A stretch of 64,000 nucleotides of DNA from Vibrio nitrifigilis (GTDB lineage: Bacteria > Pseudomonadota > Gammaproteobacteria > Enterobacterales > Vibrionaceae): positions 2,666,001 to 2,730,000 of the forward strand of contig NZ_JADPMR010000001.1 of NCBI RefSeq assembly GCF_015686695.1, in the 5' to 3' direction. This document shows positions 28,466-44,721 of this stretch, piece after piece. Made by a program: the position numbers and the translations under genes. Position 1 is the stretch's first letter. Each line of letters begins with the position of its first letter. The notes under the pieces are model-generated. The model saw only the letters and a list, made by a program, of their open reading frames with translations, was not told where the DNA came from and made no database searches.

Positions 28466-29962
28466 CTAGAGTGATTCTTCAATTTGTAGCGGCCAGCCAA
28501 TATCGGTCTGACGATTAGCTTCTAGCTCTAATTCCGCTTTAGTGAGCGGGTTTGCCTCTAGCCAAGTTTTATCCAAAGTTAGAGTGAGTTGATCACCGCT
28601 GGCTTCCAATGTAAATGCAGGTTCTAAATCAGCATTACGTCGGTGGCTAAGTAGCACTGCTAATCGGAGTAAGCGCAAGACACGTTTTGCGCTGGTACCA
28701 GAAAGAGCATGTTGTTCTGGCAATGATGTTAGTTGCTCTCTATAGCGGCGAGCTAATTCACCAATATAGAACTTCTGTGCGCGGGTAAATCCGGGTAAAT
28801 CTAAATGTTGTAATAGGTAAGCACTGTGTTCGCCCCCTTTTTTGTAGTCGATGCTAAGCCCAATCTCATGTAATTGGGCCGCACTACATAACAACATTTC
28901 AGCTTGTGATTCTTCAACCCATTCACTGCCACCACACTGGTTGAACATATTGCTGGCTAAGGTCGCAACTTGCTTAGCGTAATTTTGGTCGATTTGATAA
29001 CGGCGTTGCACACTATCAATCGTGCGGCTACGAATATCATTTTGACGTAGCCCATCCACCATTTCATAAACTAAACCTTCACGTAACGCACCGCCGGCAA
29101 GTGTCATCTCTTCTATCTTAAAAGATTCAAAAATGGCAATTAAGATAGATAACCCACTAGGGAATACTAAAGCACGCTCTAGCGTCAGCCCTTCAATCTC
29201 CAACTCTTCAAGATGATCAGACATCATCGCCTGTTTTTGTAAGCGCTTCAGTTTGGGCAGGGTAATGATTTCATCCATTCCCTGTGCCAGCATAATTTCT
29301 TGCAATGCTTGCACCGTACCACTGGCACCAACACAGATATCCCAACCAATTTGACAATAAGATTCTAAAATTGGCGATACCGTTTGTTTGGCTGCTTCAA
29401 TTGCACTTTGGAAGTTAGTGTTGTTGAGCTGACGGTCTTTAAAATGTCGTTCGAGCCAAGTGACACAGCCCATTTTTAGGCTGTTGAGTGCTTTGGCTTC
29501 AAAACCTTCACCGATGATGAACTCTGTACTTGCACCGCCAATATCAACCACCAATCGACGGCCTATACCCCCGGAAGTATGAGCCACACCTTTATAGATG
29601 GTGCTTGCTTCTTCTTCCCCAGAAATAATTTCTATTGGGTGACCTAGGATTTGATTTGCTTTGATAAGAAACTCATTAACGTTTATCGCAGTACGCAAAG
29701 TTGCGGTTCCCACGATGCGGATATTCTCTTTAGGAATATCTTGTAGACGTTCAGCAAATAGGCTTAAACAATCCCAACCACGCTGCATCGCTTCTAAACT
29801 CAATGCATTGTTTTCATCAAGGCCTGCGGCTAGGCGAACTTTACGTTTAATTTTCGCCATGGTTTGAACGCTACCATCAATATGACGGACAACGAGCATA
29901 TGAAAGCTGTTCGACCCCAAATCAATCGCGGCATATAGCGGTGAAGATACATCTCGGCTCAT
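28466..29962 (-). CDS. gppA: Guanosine pentaphosphate phosphohydrolase / exopolyphosphatase
   Basis: A 498-residue ASKHA-fold phosphatase that converts pppGpp to ppGpp and can cut polyphosphate. Signatures: [15 protein letters not shown] at the N-terminus, [20 protein letters not shown] and [13 protein letters not shown]. The C-terminal half resembles an HD-type domain ([17 protein letters not shown]). E. coli GppA is 494 residues and also follows rhlB. It starts 7 nt after the rhlB stop, so the pair is an operon. A Ppx paralogue is the alternative, but gene order favours GppA. Confidence 0.95.
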   Translation of the reverse strand: MSRDVSSPLYAAIDLGSNSFHMLVVRHIDGSVQTMAKIKRKVRLAAGLDENNALSLEAMQRGWDCLSLFAERLQDIPKENIRIVGTATLRTAINVNEFLIKANQILGHPIEIISGEEEASTIYKGVAHTSGGIGRRLVVDIGGASTEFIIGEGFEAKALNSLKMGCVTWLERHFKDRQLNNTNFQSAIEAAKQTVSPILESYCQIGWDICVGASGTVQALQEIMLAQGMDEIITLPKLKRLQKQAMMSDHLEELEIEGLTLERALVFPSGLSILIAIFESFKIEEMTLAGGALREGLVYEMVDGLRQNDIRSRTIDSVQRRYQIDQNYAKQVATLASNMFNQCGGSEWVEESQAEMLLCSAAQLHEIGLSIDYKKGGEHSAYLLQHLDLPGFTRAQKFYIGELARRYREQLTSLPEQHALSGTSAKRVLRLLRLAVLLSHRRNADLEPAFTLEASGDQLTLTLDKTWLEANPLTKAELELEANRQTDIGWPLQIEESL

Positions 29963-29969
29963 AGGTTAA

Positions 29970-31271
29970 TTACGAATCCTTTTTCTGACGAGGACGTGAA
30001 CGACGTTGATTATTATTACGTTTATTACCAGAACGCGAGCCACCAGTATTGGTGCGACGTTGGTTATTTCTACGTAGGGTAATGGGTTTTGGTAAATCTG
30101 TCAGCAGCGCTGTAGGATCATACTCAGAAACCGGGATTGAGTGTTCAATATATTCTTCAATTGGCGGAAGGTTAATCGCGTATTCTTCACAAGCAAAACT
30201 AATAGAAAAACCGCTAGCGCCAGCACGACCGGTACGGCCAATACGGTGAACATAGTCTTCACAATCATCAGGTAGATCGTAGTTAAATACGTGAGTAACT
30301 TGGGGAATGTGTAAGCCACGCGCAGCTACGTCAGTGGCTACTAGAATATCCAATTCACCTTTAGTGAATTGTTCTAGAATCCGTTCACGTTTTTTCTGTG
30401 GTACATCGCCAGTTAACAGGCCGACACGATGTTTATCTGCAGCGAGATGACCCCAAATTTTTTCACACTGATGTTTTGTGTTTGCAAAAATGATGGCGCG
30501 GTCTGGCCATTCTTCTTCGATAAGCGTTTGTAGTAGAGCCATTTTGTCATCATTTGATGGGTAGAAAAGCTCTTCTTTAATGCGTGCGCCTGTTTTACGC
30601 TCAGGTTCAACAACAACGTGTTCAGGGCTATTCATATGCTCAAATGCGAGTTCTTGAACACGGTAAGACAGCGTTGCTGAGAACAGCATGTTGAGGCGGT
30701 CTTTAGGCTCTGGCATACGACGGAAAAGAAAACGGATATCTTTGATAAAGCCCAAATCAAACATTCGGTCCGCTTCATCGAGTACGACCGCTTGGATGTC
30801 GTTAAGATTAAACGCTTTTTGGTGGATGAAATCTTTAATACGGCCTGTAGTACCGATAAGGATGTCCACACCTGCATTGATTTGCTCTAATTGCTTGTCA
30901 TAGCTTTCGCCACCATAAGCTAAAGCGGCTTTTAGTCCTGTACTTTCAACAAGACACTCGGCGTCATGATAAATTTGAATCGCTAATTCACGAGTCGGTG
31001 CCATAATAATAGCACGAGGCTGATTTTGTTTACGGCGCTCATGAGCCGGTGTTGTCAGCAAATGGTTGAAGGTTGCAGTAAGAAACGCAAGCGTTTTACC
31101 CGTGCCCGTTTGGGCTTGGCCTGCAATGTCTCGGCCGGCGAGCAGGACCGGCATCGCCATGGCTTGGATAGGGGTGCAATATTCGAACCCTTTTTTTTCC
31201 AATCCATCAATGACTTGCGGCTCTAAACCGAAGTCGGCGAACTTATGCTCTGTGATATGCGTCTTTTTCAT
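29970..31271 (-). CDS. rhlB: ATP-dependent RNA helicase RhlB
   Basis: A 433-residue DEAD-box helicase, the degradosome helicase in E. coli (421 residues). Motifs in order: Q-motif [42 protein letters not shown], and [10 protein letters not shown]. The C-terminal 45 residues are a basic Arg/Asn-rich tail (RRNNQRRTN) typical of RNA contact or RNase E docking. It is divergent from trxA with about 110 nt between them, and forms an operon with gppA. Confidence 0.97.
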   Translation of the reverse strand: MKKTHITEHKFADFGLEPQVIDGLEKKGFEYCTPIQAMAMPVLLAGRDIAGQAQTGTGKTLAFLTATFNHLLTTPAHERRKQNQPRAIIMAPTRELAIQIYHDAECLVESTGLKAALAYGGESYDKQLEQINAGVDILIGTTGRIKDFIHQKAFNLNDIQAVVLDEADRMFDLGFIKDIRFLFRRMPEPKDRLNMLFSATLSYRVQELAFEHMNSPEHVVVEPERKTGARIKEELFYPSNDDKMALLQTLIEEEWPDRAIIFANTKHQCEKIWGHLAADKHRVGLLTGDVPQKKRERILEQFTKGELDILVATDVAARGLHIPQVTHVFNYDLPDDCEDYVHRIGRTGRAGASGFSISFACEEYAINLPPIEEYIEHSIPVSEYDPTALLTDLPKPITLRRNNQRRTNTGGSRSGNKRNNNQRRSRPRQKKDS

Positions 31272-31382
31272 AGCTATAGAATATCAGCCTAGGCTTGCAA
31301 TATGGAAGTAAATACATTCCAATAGAGCATCTATTTACTGGTTAGTATGCAACCAGTTCAGAAAAACACAGTGGAGTGGAAG

Positions 31383-31709
31383 ATGAGTGATAAATTTTTG
31401 CAGCTAACTGATGATAGTTTTGAGGCTGACGTAATTAATGCTGCAGGCCCTGTTCTTGTTGACTTTTGGGCAGAATGGTGTGGTCCTTGTAAAATGATTG
31501 CTCCTATTCTTGACGAAGTCGCAGAAGAATATGAAGGCAAGCTCACAATCGGCAAACTTAACATCGACCAAAACGCAGGAACACCACCAAAATTTGGTAT
31601 TCGTGGTATTCCAACGCTTCTTTTATTCAAAGATGGTAACGTCGCGGCAACTAAAGTAGGCGCACTTTCTAAGACTCAGCTTAAAGAATTCTTAGACGCG
31701 AACCTTTAA
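31383..31709 (+). CDS. trxA: Thioredoxin 1
   Basis: A 108-residue disulfide reductase of the cytoplasm with active site WCGPC (Cys33, Cys36) and cis-Pro in GIPTLLLF. I start at [10 protein letters not shown], preceded by GTGGAAG; the open frame extends 12 codons upstream without conservation. E. coli TrxA is 109 residues and has the same neighbours rhlB and rho. Confidence 0.98.
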   Translation: MSDKFLQLTDDSFEADVINAAGPVLVDFWAEWCGPCKMIAPILDEVAEEYEGKLTIGKLNIDQNAGTPPKFGIRGIPTLLLFKDGNVAATKVGALSKTQLKEFLDANL

Positions 31710-31721
31710 TCGCATTTACAT

Positions 31722-31754
31722 AAACCGTACATAGAAATATGTGCGGTTTGTTTT
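31722..31754 (+). terminator. Intrinsic terminator of trxA
   Basis: A 12-bp stem beginning AAACCGTACATA (one wobble), GAAA tetraloop, then GTTTTA. It lies 13 nt after the stop. Confidence 0.85.
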
Positions 31755-31910
31755 ATGGTTAAACATTTTCTAGACTACACTGACATTTAGTGATAGTTTA
31801 TCGACCGTTAATTAAACAAGTGTTCACTTCTTGGTCAATCCTGCGACCAAATCCATCTTACTTAACTTAAAAAACAGATCCTAATTTTGACTAAACAAGT
31901 ATCCACCACA

Positions 31911-33170
31911 ATGAACCTAACAGAATTGAAGAACAGACCCGTGTCTGATCTTGTGAAACTTGGTGAAAGCCTAGGCTTAGAAAATCTAGCACGCCTAAGA
32001 AAGCAAGACATAATCTTCTCCATACTTAAAGCTCACGCGAAAAGTGGTGAAGATATATTTGGCGATGGGGTTCTGGAAATTCTACAAGACGGTTTTGGTT
32101 TCTTACGAAGCTCAGACAGCTCCTACCTTGCTGGCCCAGACGATATCTACGTATCACCAAGCCAAATTCGTCGCTTTAACTTACGTACCGGTGATTCAAT
32201 CGCCGGGAAAATCCGTCCGCCAAAAGAAGGTGAGCGTTACTTTGCACTGTTAAAAGTGAACACTGTTAACGACGATAAGCCTGATAATGCACGTAATAAA
32301 ATCCTGTTTGAAAACTTAACCCCCCTACATGCGAATGAACGCATGGTTATGGAGCGTGGTAATGGCTCAACAGAAGATATCACTGCACGTGTACTGGATT
32401 TGGCCTCTCCGATCGGTAAAGGTCAACGTGGTTTGATTGTTGCTCCGCCTAAAGCGGGTAAAACCATGTTGCTGCAAAATATTGCTCAGAGTATTGCTTA
32501 CAACCATCCAGAATGTGAATTGATGGTACTTCTTATTGACGAACGTCCGGAAGAAGTAACTGAAATGCAACGTTTGGTGAAAGGTGAAGTGATTGCTTCC
32601 ACATTCGATGAACCTGCTAACCGCCACGTGCAAGTAGCTGAAATGGTTATCGAGAAAGCAAAACGCCTAGTTGAGCATAAGAAAGATGTGGTTATCCTTC
32701 TTGACTCTATTACTCGTCTAGCTCGCGCTTACAACACTGTCGTGCCTTCATCAGGTAAAGTTCTGACCGGTGGTGTTGATGCTAACGCTTTACACCGTCC
32801 GAAGCGTTTCTTTGGTGCGGCTCGTAATGTAGAAGAAGGTGGTAGCTTAACTATTATCGCGACTGCTCTAGTTGATACTGGTTCGAAGATGGATGAAGTT
32901 ATTTACGAAGAGTTTAAAGGTACAGGTAACATGGAATTGCACCTGAACCGTAAGATTGCTGAAAAACGCGTCTTCCCTGCGATTGACTTTAACCGCAGTG
33001 GTACTCGTCGTGAAGAGTTACTAACTAAATCTGATGAGTTACAAAAAATGTGGATTCTACGCAAGATTGTTCATCCTATGGGTGAAATCGATGCAATGGA
33101 ATTCCTCATTGATAAGTTAGCGATGACGAAGACCAACAATGAGTTTTTTGACGCAATGCGCCGTCAATAA
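31911..33170 (+). CDS. rho: Transcription termination factor Rho
   Basis: A 419-residue hexameric RNA helicase that ends transcription at unstructured C-rich RNA. Seen: the N-terminal [15 protein letters not shown] helical domain, the cold-shock-like RNA site [18 protein letters not shown], Walker A APPKAGKT, Walker B ILLDSITR and the Q/R-loop region. Length equals E. coli Rho. There is no visible Shine-Dalgarno sequence before this ATG; an in-frame TTG at 31887 would add eight residues and also lacks one. About 200 nt of leader separate it from trxA, suitable for the autoregulation known for rho. Confidence 0.97.
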   Translation: MNLTELKNRPVSDLVKLGESLGLENLARLRKQDIIFSILKAHAKSGEDIFGDGVLEILQDGFGFLRSSDSSYLAGPDDIYVSPSQIRRFNLRTGDSIAGKIRPPKEGERYFALLKVNTVNDDKPDNARNKILFENLTPLHANERMVMERGNGSTEDITARVLDLASPIGKGQRGLIVAPPKAGKTMLLQNIAQSIAYNHPECELMVLLIDERPEEVTEMQRLVKGEVIASTFDEPANRHVQVAEMVIEKAKRLVEHKKDVVILLDSITRLARAYNTVVPSSGKVLTGGVDANALHRPKRFFGAARNVEEGGSLTIIATALVDTGSKMDEVIYEEFKGTGNMELHLNRKIAEKRVFPAIDFNRSGTRREELLTKSDELQKMWILRKIVHPMGEIDAMEFLIDKLAMTKTNNEFFDAMRRQ

Positions 33171-33186
33171 GCCAAAAAAAGTGAAG

Positions 33187-33210
33187 CACCACCGATACGG
33201 TGGTGTTTTT
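33187..33210 (+). terminator. Intrinsic terminator of rho
   Basis: An 8-bp stem CACCACCG/CGGTGGTG with ATA loop and T5. It starts 17 nt after the rho stop. Confidence 0.9.
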
Positions 33211-33267
33211 ATTTGCATTCCCCATAAAGTCAGGCAAGACTGATAGGGAATGTAAAAAGGAGTTTTT

Positions 33268-34254
33268 ATGCAACAAGGATTGTTGTGCTCGCTTCTTCTA
33301 TTATCGTTAGCCTTGTATAGCGGAATTGCTGGTGCTGTAGAAATGTCTGTGGCGGAACAACAGGAAGTTCTGCATGACAAAACACTTGAGCATAAAGTGG
33401 ATCAGTTATACGACTATGCAATAAAAGATGATATTGACGCGCTAAAGTTTGCCTTCCAGCGGCTTGCTCTTCCTCAGCAGGAAGCTGCTCGCTACCTACT
33501 ATTTAAACGTCTCGATAAAAATAACATCTCTCTATCTGCGCCTTTATATGGTTTTGTCCAGCGACAAAATGGATTGTTGCCTGTATACCAAATTACTGTA
33601 AAGGGCGACGGCTATGAATTCTCTTCCCCAGCATTTAATTATACTGCAGTCGGTTCTCGGCTAATGAAGCGGTGGAAGCAGGATCAAAAGGTAGTTGATT
33701 TTGTTCTTAAAGCTGAACTTCATGAGTTGAAATTAAAAGCTTGGTTATCTGGACCTGACAAGTTAACCCATGAAAAGCTCTTAATTAAAGAGCTTGATCA
33801 CTTGTCGATCCCAGCTATTCAATCGTTAGTTGATCAGCTAATTACTGTGAAAGTCACAAGTTGGCTACCTTCATCGGCTGTCATGGTTCGTATAGCCCAA
33901 GTTAGTCATAGCCCAGAAGTTTATAAGTTACTGTGGTTGATGAGAGCTGACGGAGATATAGAAGGTGAATTGGACCGACTATCTAAGCGCAATGACCACT
34001 TTGCGATTAAGCAGATGATGCTGGCTGCTCAAAACCCGCGTTTAAAGGATGAAGCTATCAAAGATTTAGCTCGTCTTAACCCGATGAATGATGATGTTAA
34101 AGCATTTTTAGTCAACCGTTTATCCGATGATGATGAGGTATTCCAGGTTGCTAAGACGTTGGTAGAGCAGGGGCACAGAAGTTGGTTACAAGAGTTGTTA
34201 AGCTCAAACCGACAGGTTAAAGCAAGTGTCATATCTCAAGTCCTTGAACAATAA
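33268..34254 (+). CDS. Exported protein of unknown function with helical-repeat C-terminus
   Basis: A 328-residue protein I do not recognise by name. Residues 1-23 form a signal peptide (LLCSLLLLSLALYSGIAGA), so it is probably periplasmic. The middle (about 90-130) is beta-like; the last 170 residues are helical, with repeated segments such as HFAIKQMMLAAQNPRLKDEAIKDL and NDDVKAFLVNRLSDDDEVF resembling HEAT-type repeats. AAAGGAG precedes the ATG at good spacing. It stands alone between the rho terminator and ubiD. No catalytic motif is seen. Confidence 0.7.
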   Translation: MQQGLLCSLLLLSLALYSGIAGAVEMSVAEQQEVLHDKTLEHKVDQLYDYAIKDDIDALKFAFQRLALPQQEAARYLLFKRLDKNNISLSAPLYGFVQRQNGLLPVYQITVKGDGYEFSSPAFNYTAVGSRLMKRWKQDQKVVDFVLKAELHELKLKAWLSGPDKLTHEKLLIKELDHLSIPAIQSLVDQLITVKVTSWLPSSAVMVRIAQVSHSPEVYKLLWLMRADGDIEGELDRLSKRNDHFAIKQMMLAAQNPRLKDEAIKDLARLNPMNDDVKAFLVNRLSDDDEVFQVAKTLVEQGHRSWLQELLSSNRQVKASVISQVLEQ

Positions 34255-34355
34255 CCAGCGAATCGTAGAGAGCTGCTCAGGATGCAAAAAAGAAGAAACG
34301 AGAAACCTGAGTTTTTGTTATACTCTTGCTATCCCAATCAGCGCCAAATATACCT

Positions 34356-36209
34356 ATGACTTTTAAGGATTTACCCAGTTTTTTAGCTCATTTAGAACAG
34401 CGTGGGCAGTTAAAACGTATTTCGCATCCTATCGACCCGCACTATGAAATGACGGAAATTAGTGATCGCACGTTGCGAGCACAAGGGCCTGCGTTGTTAT
34501 TTGAAAACCCAGTAGGGTATGACATCCCTGTTCTGACTAACTTATTTGGTACTCCCGAGCGGGTGGCGCTGGGCATGGGAAGAGAAAATGTTCAAGGGTT
34601 AAGAGAAGTTGGTCAGTGGCTATCATATTTAAAAGAGCCGGAACCGCCACGTGGTTTTAAAGAAGCCATTGATAAACTGCCGGTATTTAAACAAGTCCTT
34701 AATATGCCAGCTAAGCGTCGCCGCCATGCTCCATGTCAAGAAGTGGTTTGGCAAGGTGACCAAGTTGATCTAGACAAAATTCCAGTAATGAGTTGCTGGG
34801 CCGAAGATGTAGCCCCCTTAATGACCTGGGGATTAACGGTGACAAAAGGTCCAGCGAAGAAGCGTCAAAATATCGGGATTTATCGCCAGCAGAAGTTAAG
34901 TAAAAACAAAATTATTATGCGCTGGTTAGCTCATCGAGGCGGTGCTCTAGACTTTCAGGATTGGAATGACGTCAATCCAGACAAACCTTTCCCTGTGTCA
35001 GTTGCTTTTGGTGCTGATCCTGCGACGATTCTTGCTGCAGTAACCCCTATTCCGGATACCTTATCTGAATACGCTTTTGCAGGACTACTTCGAGGCAGTC
35101 GCTCAGAGGTGGTTAAATCAATCAGTAATGATCTCGATATCCCGGCGTGTTCTGAAATTGTTCTAGAAGGTTACATCGACCCTAACGAATACGCAGAAGA
35201 AGGTCCTTATGGTGATCATACCGGTTACTATAATGAGGTAGAAACACATCGGGTTTTCACTGTTACTCATATAACTATGCGTAATAAACCTATTTATCAC
35301 AGTACTTACACTGGGCGTCCACCGGATGAGCCCGCAGTGTTAGGTGTCGCTTTAAACGAAGTGTTTGTCCCTATCTTGCAAAAACAATTTCCTGAAATTG
35401 CAGATTTTTATCTACCGCCAGAAGGATGCTCTTACCGTTTAGCTATTGTAACCATGAAAAAACAATATCCTGGACATGCTAAGCGAGTCATGATGGGCGT
35501 TTGGTCTTTCTTACGTCAATTTATGTATACCAAATACGTAATCGTGTGTGATGAAAGTGTTGATGCTCGCAATTGGGATGATGTTGTTAAAGCAATGGCT
35601 GATAACATGGCTCCTATAGCCGATGCCTTATTTATTGATAATACGCCGATTGATTCACTAGATTTTGCTTCTCCAGTTGTGGGGCTTGGTTCCAAAATGG
35701 GAGTTGATGCCACTATTAAGTGGGATGCTGAGTTAGCCATGACTGGATTAAATGACGTTCCTGAGTGTAAAGATTTTGATGTGACCATGTTGCAGGATTG
35801 GAAGAACCAATACAGCAATGTAGTCGATATTCATTTACCTCCTTCTACCGGACATCGATTTATTCTTGTCAGTTTAAATAAGGAAGCGTCAGATCAAGCT
35901 AAGGCGTTCATTAATCACATGTTGAAAAATCTTCAACATGTAAGTGATATAAAGTTTATTGCTTTATTTGATGAAGATGTAAATATTCGTGATTGGAAAG
36001 ATGTTATTTGGGCGATTACGACCAGAATCGATCCCACTCGAGATATCCGTAAAGTAGAAGGGTTGAATAACAAAAGCAGTTTGCTAGCCTTTGATGCTAC
36101 CAATAAATGGCCCGATGAAGTTCAACGCGAATGGGGTAAACCTATTAATAAAGATCCCAAAGTATTAGCTAAGATTGATGCAATTTGGGACGAGTTAGAT
36201 ATTCTATGA
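34356..36209 (+). CDS. ubiD: UbiD 4-hydroxy-3-polyprenylbenzoate decarboxylase with duplicated C-terminal module
   Basis: A prenylated-FMN-dependent decarboxylase of ubiquinone synthesis. Residues 1-460 follow E. coli UbiD closely ([50 protein letters not shown]). The protein is 617 residues against 497 in E. coli. The extra part arises from a second, degenerate copy of the C-terminal module: residues about 350-459 align with about 491-588 (DFYLPPEG with [21 protein letters not shown] with [19 protein letters not shown] with DATNKW). The start is set at [10 protein letters not shown] by homology; no good ribosome binding site is seen. Its stop overlaps the ferredoxin start. Confidence 0.93.
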   Translation: MTFKDLPSFLAHLEQRGQLKRISHPIDPHYEMTEISDRTLRAQGPALLFENPVGYDIPVLTNLFGTPERVALGMGRENVQGLREVGQWLSYLKEPEPPRGFKEAIDKLPVFKQVLNMPAKRRRHAPCQEVVWQGDQVDLDKIPVMSCWAEDVAPLMTWGLTVTKGPAKKRQNIGIYRQQKLSKNKIIMRWLAHRGGALDFQDWNDVNPDKPFPVSVAFGADPATILAAVTPIPDTLSEYAFAGLLRGSRSEVVKSISNDLDIPACSEIVLEGYIDPNEYAEEGPYGDHTGYYNEVETHRVFTVTHITMRNKPIYHSTYTGRPPDEPAVLGVALNEVFVPILQKQFPEIADFYLPPEGCSYRLAIVTMKKQYPGHAKRVMMGVWSFLRQFMYTKYVIVCDESVDARNWDDVVKAMADNMAPIADALFIDNTPIDSLDFASPVVGLGSKMGVDATIKWDAELAMTGLNDVPECKDFDVTMLQDWKNQYSNVVDIHLPPSTGHRFILVSLNKEASDQAKAFINHMLKNLQHVSDIKFIALFDEDVNIRDWKDVIWAITTRIDPTRDIRKVEGLNNKSSLLAFDATNKWPDEVQREWGKPINKDPKVLAKIDAIWDELDIL

Positions 36210-36475
36210 GTCATACTGTCTTATTATTACCCAATAAGATTCAGTTTACGGTTTCGTCGGGACAGACGATATTAGAGGCTGCGCTCAACCAGCAGATCTC
36301 TTTCCCTAACCGTTGCCAAGTTGGCGCGTGTGCGGCCTGTCTGTGTAAAAAAGTCGCAGGCAAAGTAAGCTATCAGTTAGAACCAATGCTCACTGATAAA
36401 GAGCGTGAATCTGGCTGGGTGTTTGCCTGCCAAGCTATCCCAGAAAGTGATTTAGTACTTACTTTTGAAGAGTAA
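36206..36475 (+). CDS. Plant-type 2Fe-2S ferredoxin
   Basis: An 89-residue ferredoxin. Cluster ligands are Cys37, Cys42 and Cys45 (CxxxxCxxC) and Cys75, with a further Cys47. The start ATG overlaps the ubiD stop (ATGA), indicating translational coupling, and fre begins 14 nt after its stop. It probably passes electrons between the flavin reductase and an unknown partner. It is shaped like YfaE, which maintains ribonucleotide reductase, but no nrd gene is near. Confidence 0.88.
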   Translation: MSHTVLLLPNKIQFTVSSGQTILEAALNQQISFPNRCQVGACAACLCKKVAGKVSYQLEPMLTDKERESGWVFACQAIPESDLVLTFEE

Positions 36476-36489
36476 GTTAGAGGAAACAC

Positions 36490-37200
36490 ATGATTGTGAA
36501 ATGTAAAGTTAAGTCGATTGCTCCGCTAGCAAGCAATACCTATAAAATATTGTTGCAACCAGAAGAGAAGATCGAATTTAAAGCTGGCCAATACCTTATG
36601 GTTGTTATGGGCCTAAAAGATAAACGCCCTTTTTCTATTGCTAACTCGCCAACTCGCGAAAATGGCGAATTAGAACTTCATATCGGTGCGGCAGAGCAGA
36701 ACGCATACGCAGGTGAAGTTGTCGAGTTGATACGCGACTCTCTTACAACAGACAAGGCGATTGAAATAGATGTTCCCCATGGTGATGCTTGGGTCAAAGA
36801 TAGTGAACGCCCTCTATTACTTATAGCTGGTGGTACAGGATTTAGTTACGTACGTTCAATCTTAGATGATTGCGTAGCTAATAAAGTGAATAAACCTGTT
36901 TATCTATATTGGGGAGCGAAAGATGCGACTCAACTTTATGCTAAAGAAGAGCTAGTTGCTATTGCAGAACAAAATGAACATGTTCACTTTGTTCCAGTTG
37001 TTGAGCAACAAGAAGATAACTGGCAAGGTAAAGTGGGTAATGTGCTTCAGGCAATAAATGAAGATTTTGCATCCTTGTCTGAATACGACATTTATTTAGC
37101 TGGGCGCTTTGAAATGGCTGGAGCTGCACGTGAACAGTTTGTGGCAAATAAACAAGCGCTTGCAGAAAGAATGTTTGCCGACGCATACGCGTTCATCTAA
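36490..37200 (+). CDS. fre: NAD(P)H-flavin reductase
   Basis: A 236-residue ferredoxin-reductase-fold enzyme that reduces free FMN, FAD or riboflavin with NAD(P)H. It shows the flavin-binding RPFSIANSP, the nucleotide-binding [15 protein letters not shown] and a C-terminal [15 protein letters not shown]. coli Fre is 233 residues and lies next to ubiD. AGAGGAAACAC precedes the ATG. The reduced flavin could help supply the prenyl-FMN cofactor of UbiD; this is inference. Confidence 0.95.
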   Translation: MIVKCKVKSIAPLASNTYKILLQPEEKIEFKAGQYLMVVMGLKDKRPFSIANSPTRENGELELHIGAAEQNAYAGEVVELIRDSLTTDKAIEIDVPHGDAWVKDSERPLLLIAGGTGFSYVRSILDDCVANKVNKPVYLYWGAKDATQLYAKEELVAIAEQNEHVHFVPVVEQQEDNWQGKVGNVLQAINEDFASLSEYDIYLAGRFEMAGAAREQFVANKQALAERMFADAYAFI

Positions 37201-37223
37201 AAGTTATACAGTAAAATATTCTG

Positions 37224-37249
37224 AAAGAGGGCGAAATCGCCCTCTTTTT
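37224..37249 (+). terminator. Intrinsic terminator of ubiD-fdx-fre
   Basis: An 11-bp stem AAAGAGGGCGA with its complement and a minimal A-rich loop, then T5. Confidence 0.93.
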
Positions 37250-37310
37250 CATCTATTTGCACAATTACTATCCTAACGAACCGATTTTTGCATTTTTTTC
37301 TAAAAAGTTC

Positions 37311-37338
37311 TTGCTTAATAATCCGCGAGGTCTATACT
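37311..37338 (+). promoter_or_regulatory. rRNA operon 1 promoter P1
   Basis: TTGCTT and TATACT separated by 16 nt, followed by GC-rich discriminator GCGCAACC, typical of stringently controlled rRNA promoters. The A/T tract just upstream (37285-37308) resembles an UP element. Confidence 0.75.
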
Positions 37339-37426
37339 GCGCAACCACTGACACGGCAGACGCCATAAGGCTTCAGCGGTTCAGTAAGAGGATAAGACGC
37401 TCGAATGAGAAAGTTGAAAAAAGTGT

Positions 37427-37454
37427 TTGACACTGACAACGATATCGCTAGAAT
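37427..37454 (+). promoter_or_regulatory. rRNA operon 1 promoter P2 and leader
   Basis: TTGACA and TAGAAT separated by 16 nt. Downstream, at 37491-37503, is a boxA antitermination sequence (GCTCTTTAACA). The leader segment 37513-37545 pairs with 39249-39280 to form the pre-16S processing stem. Confidence 0.78.
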
Positions 37455-37689
37455 GCACCTCCACTTTGAAGAACAAAGTTCTGCAAAGAAAGCTCTTTAA
37501 CAATTTAAACCTATCAATCTGTGTGGGCACTCGTTGATGATAATCAAAATGGAAACTTCGGTTTCGAATTGGTTTCAATGAACTGAGTGACCAATCAAGA
37601 TGTCTTTTGGAAACATTAGAGGTCTTGGCACAGTCAATTCAACATTACTTAGTAATGTATTCAGTATTCATTGAGCCACAAAAAACTTT

Positions 37690-39241
<1,552 letters not shown>

Positions 39242-39351
39242 ACGATAAGATTATTGCGATGAGTGTTCACACAGATTGATACGGTTTAGTTATAGAGAGC
39301 ACCGCGTTAACCCCTCTGCCCTCAGCCAATGGCGGCGCAGAGAATATTTGT

Positions 39352-39427
39352 GTCCCGTTCGTCTAGAGGCCTAGGACACCGCCCTTTCACGGCGGTAACA
39401 GGGGTTCGACTCCCCTACGGGATACCA
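39352..39427 (+). tRNA. tRNA-Glu (anticodon TTC) in 16S-23S spacer
   Basis: A 76-nt cloverleaf with encoded CCA; the anticodon loop CTTTCAC gives TTC. The acceptor stem GTCCCGT/ACGGGAT has a G1-U72 wobble and discriminator A73, unlike E. coli tRNA-Glu (G1-C72, G73). A second boxA follows at about 39487. Confidence 0.96.
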
Positions 39428-39718
39428 CTTTTAAGCGTATTTGCTTAAGTGCTCTTAAAAATGGTGATTTTCGCAAGAAAACACATTGCTCTTTAACAAT
39501 TTGGAAAGCTGACAAAACATTCTTTTAGAATGTTTGTAAAAGTTCTCAATTATCTATCAATGATAGATAACCAACACACATTCAAGTGTTCTTGGGAATC
39601 TTACTTTTTAAGTAAGTATTCAAAATTGAGTCCGGCAATATCGAGTCTGCAACATGTATAAAAATGCAGACAAACCTTGGTGACTTGTTCATCAACGCAA
39701 AACTTTTTTGGGTTGTAT

Positions 39719-42608
<2,890 letters not shown>

Positions 42609-42720
42609 ACAACACCAAAAAGGTTTTGTATCGGACTCGATATAAGAGACACACTTGATTGTGTGAGAACGACAGCTTTCTGAATTAATTGTTGCTGCGT
42701 AGCGGTAACAACAAAGAATT

Positions 42721-42840
42721 TGCTTGGCGACCATAGCATTTTGGACCCACCTGATCCCATGCCGAACTCAGAAGTGAAACGAAATCGCGCCGATGGTAGT
42801 GTGGGGCTTCCCCATGTGAGAGTAGGTCATCGCCAGGCTT
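42721..42840 (+). rRNA. 5S ribosomal RNA, copy 1
   Basis: About 120 nt with terminal complementarity TGCTTGGCGA/TCGCCAGGC and the conserved CCCATGCCGAACTCAGAAG block. Confidence 0.97.
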
Positions 42841-42848
42841 TAAATTCC

Positions 42849-42871
42849 ACTTGCTTACAAAGTAAGCAAGT
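42849..42871 (+). other. Hairpin between the two rRNA operons (no T-tract)
   Basis: A 10-bp perfect stem ACTTGCTTAC with its complement and AAA loop, 9 nt after 5S. It is followed by CACCATAAAG, not a T run, so it looks like a processing or stabilising hairpin rather than an intrinsic terminator. Confidence 0.6.
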
Positions 42872-42906
42872 CACCATAAAGCTTTAAAAAAGATTAAAGT
42901 TTTATG

Positions 42907-42934
42907 TTGACTTTCAAAGTGGGTAGCGTAATAT
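42907..42934 (+). promoter_or_regulatory. rRNA operon 2 promoter
   Basis: TTGACT and TAATAT separated by 16 nt with discriminator ACGCGTCC, preceded by an A/T-rich stretch. Leader boxA is at 42971-42983; the leader from there on nearly repeats that of operon 1, and 42993-43025 pairs with 44729-44760. Confidence 0.7.
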
Positions 42935-43169
42935 ACGCGTCCTGCCTAAGTGCTAACGCACTGAAAGCAAAGCTCTTTAACAATTTAAACCTATCAATCT
43001 GTGTGGGCACTCGTTGATGATAATCAAATGAGAAACTTCGGTTTCCAATTGGTTTCAATGAACTGAGTGACCAATCAAGATGTCTTTTGGAAACATTAGA
43101 GGTCTTGGCACAGTCAATTCAACATTACTTAGTAATGTATTCAGTATTCATTGAGCCACAAAAAACTTT

Positions 43170-44721
<1,552 letters not shown>

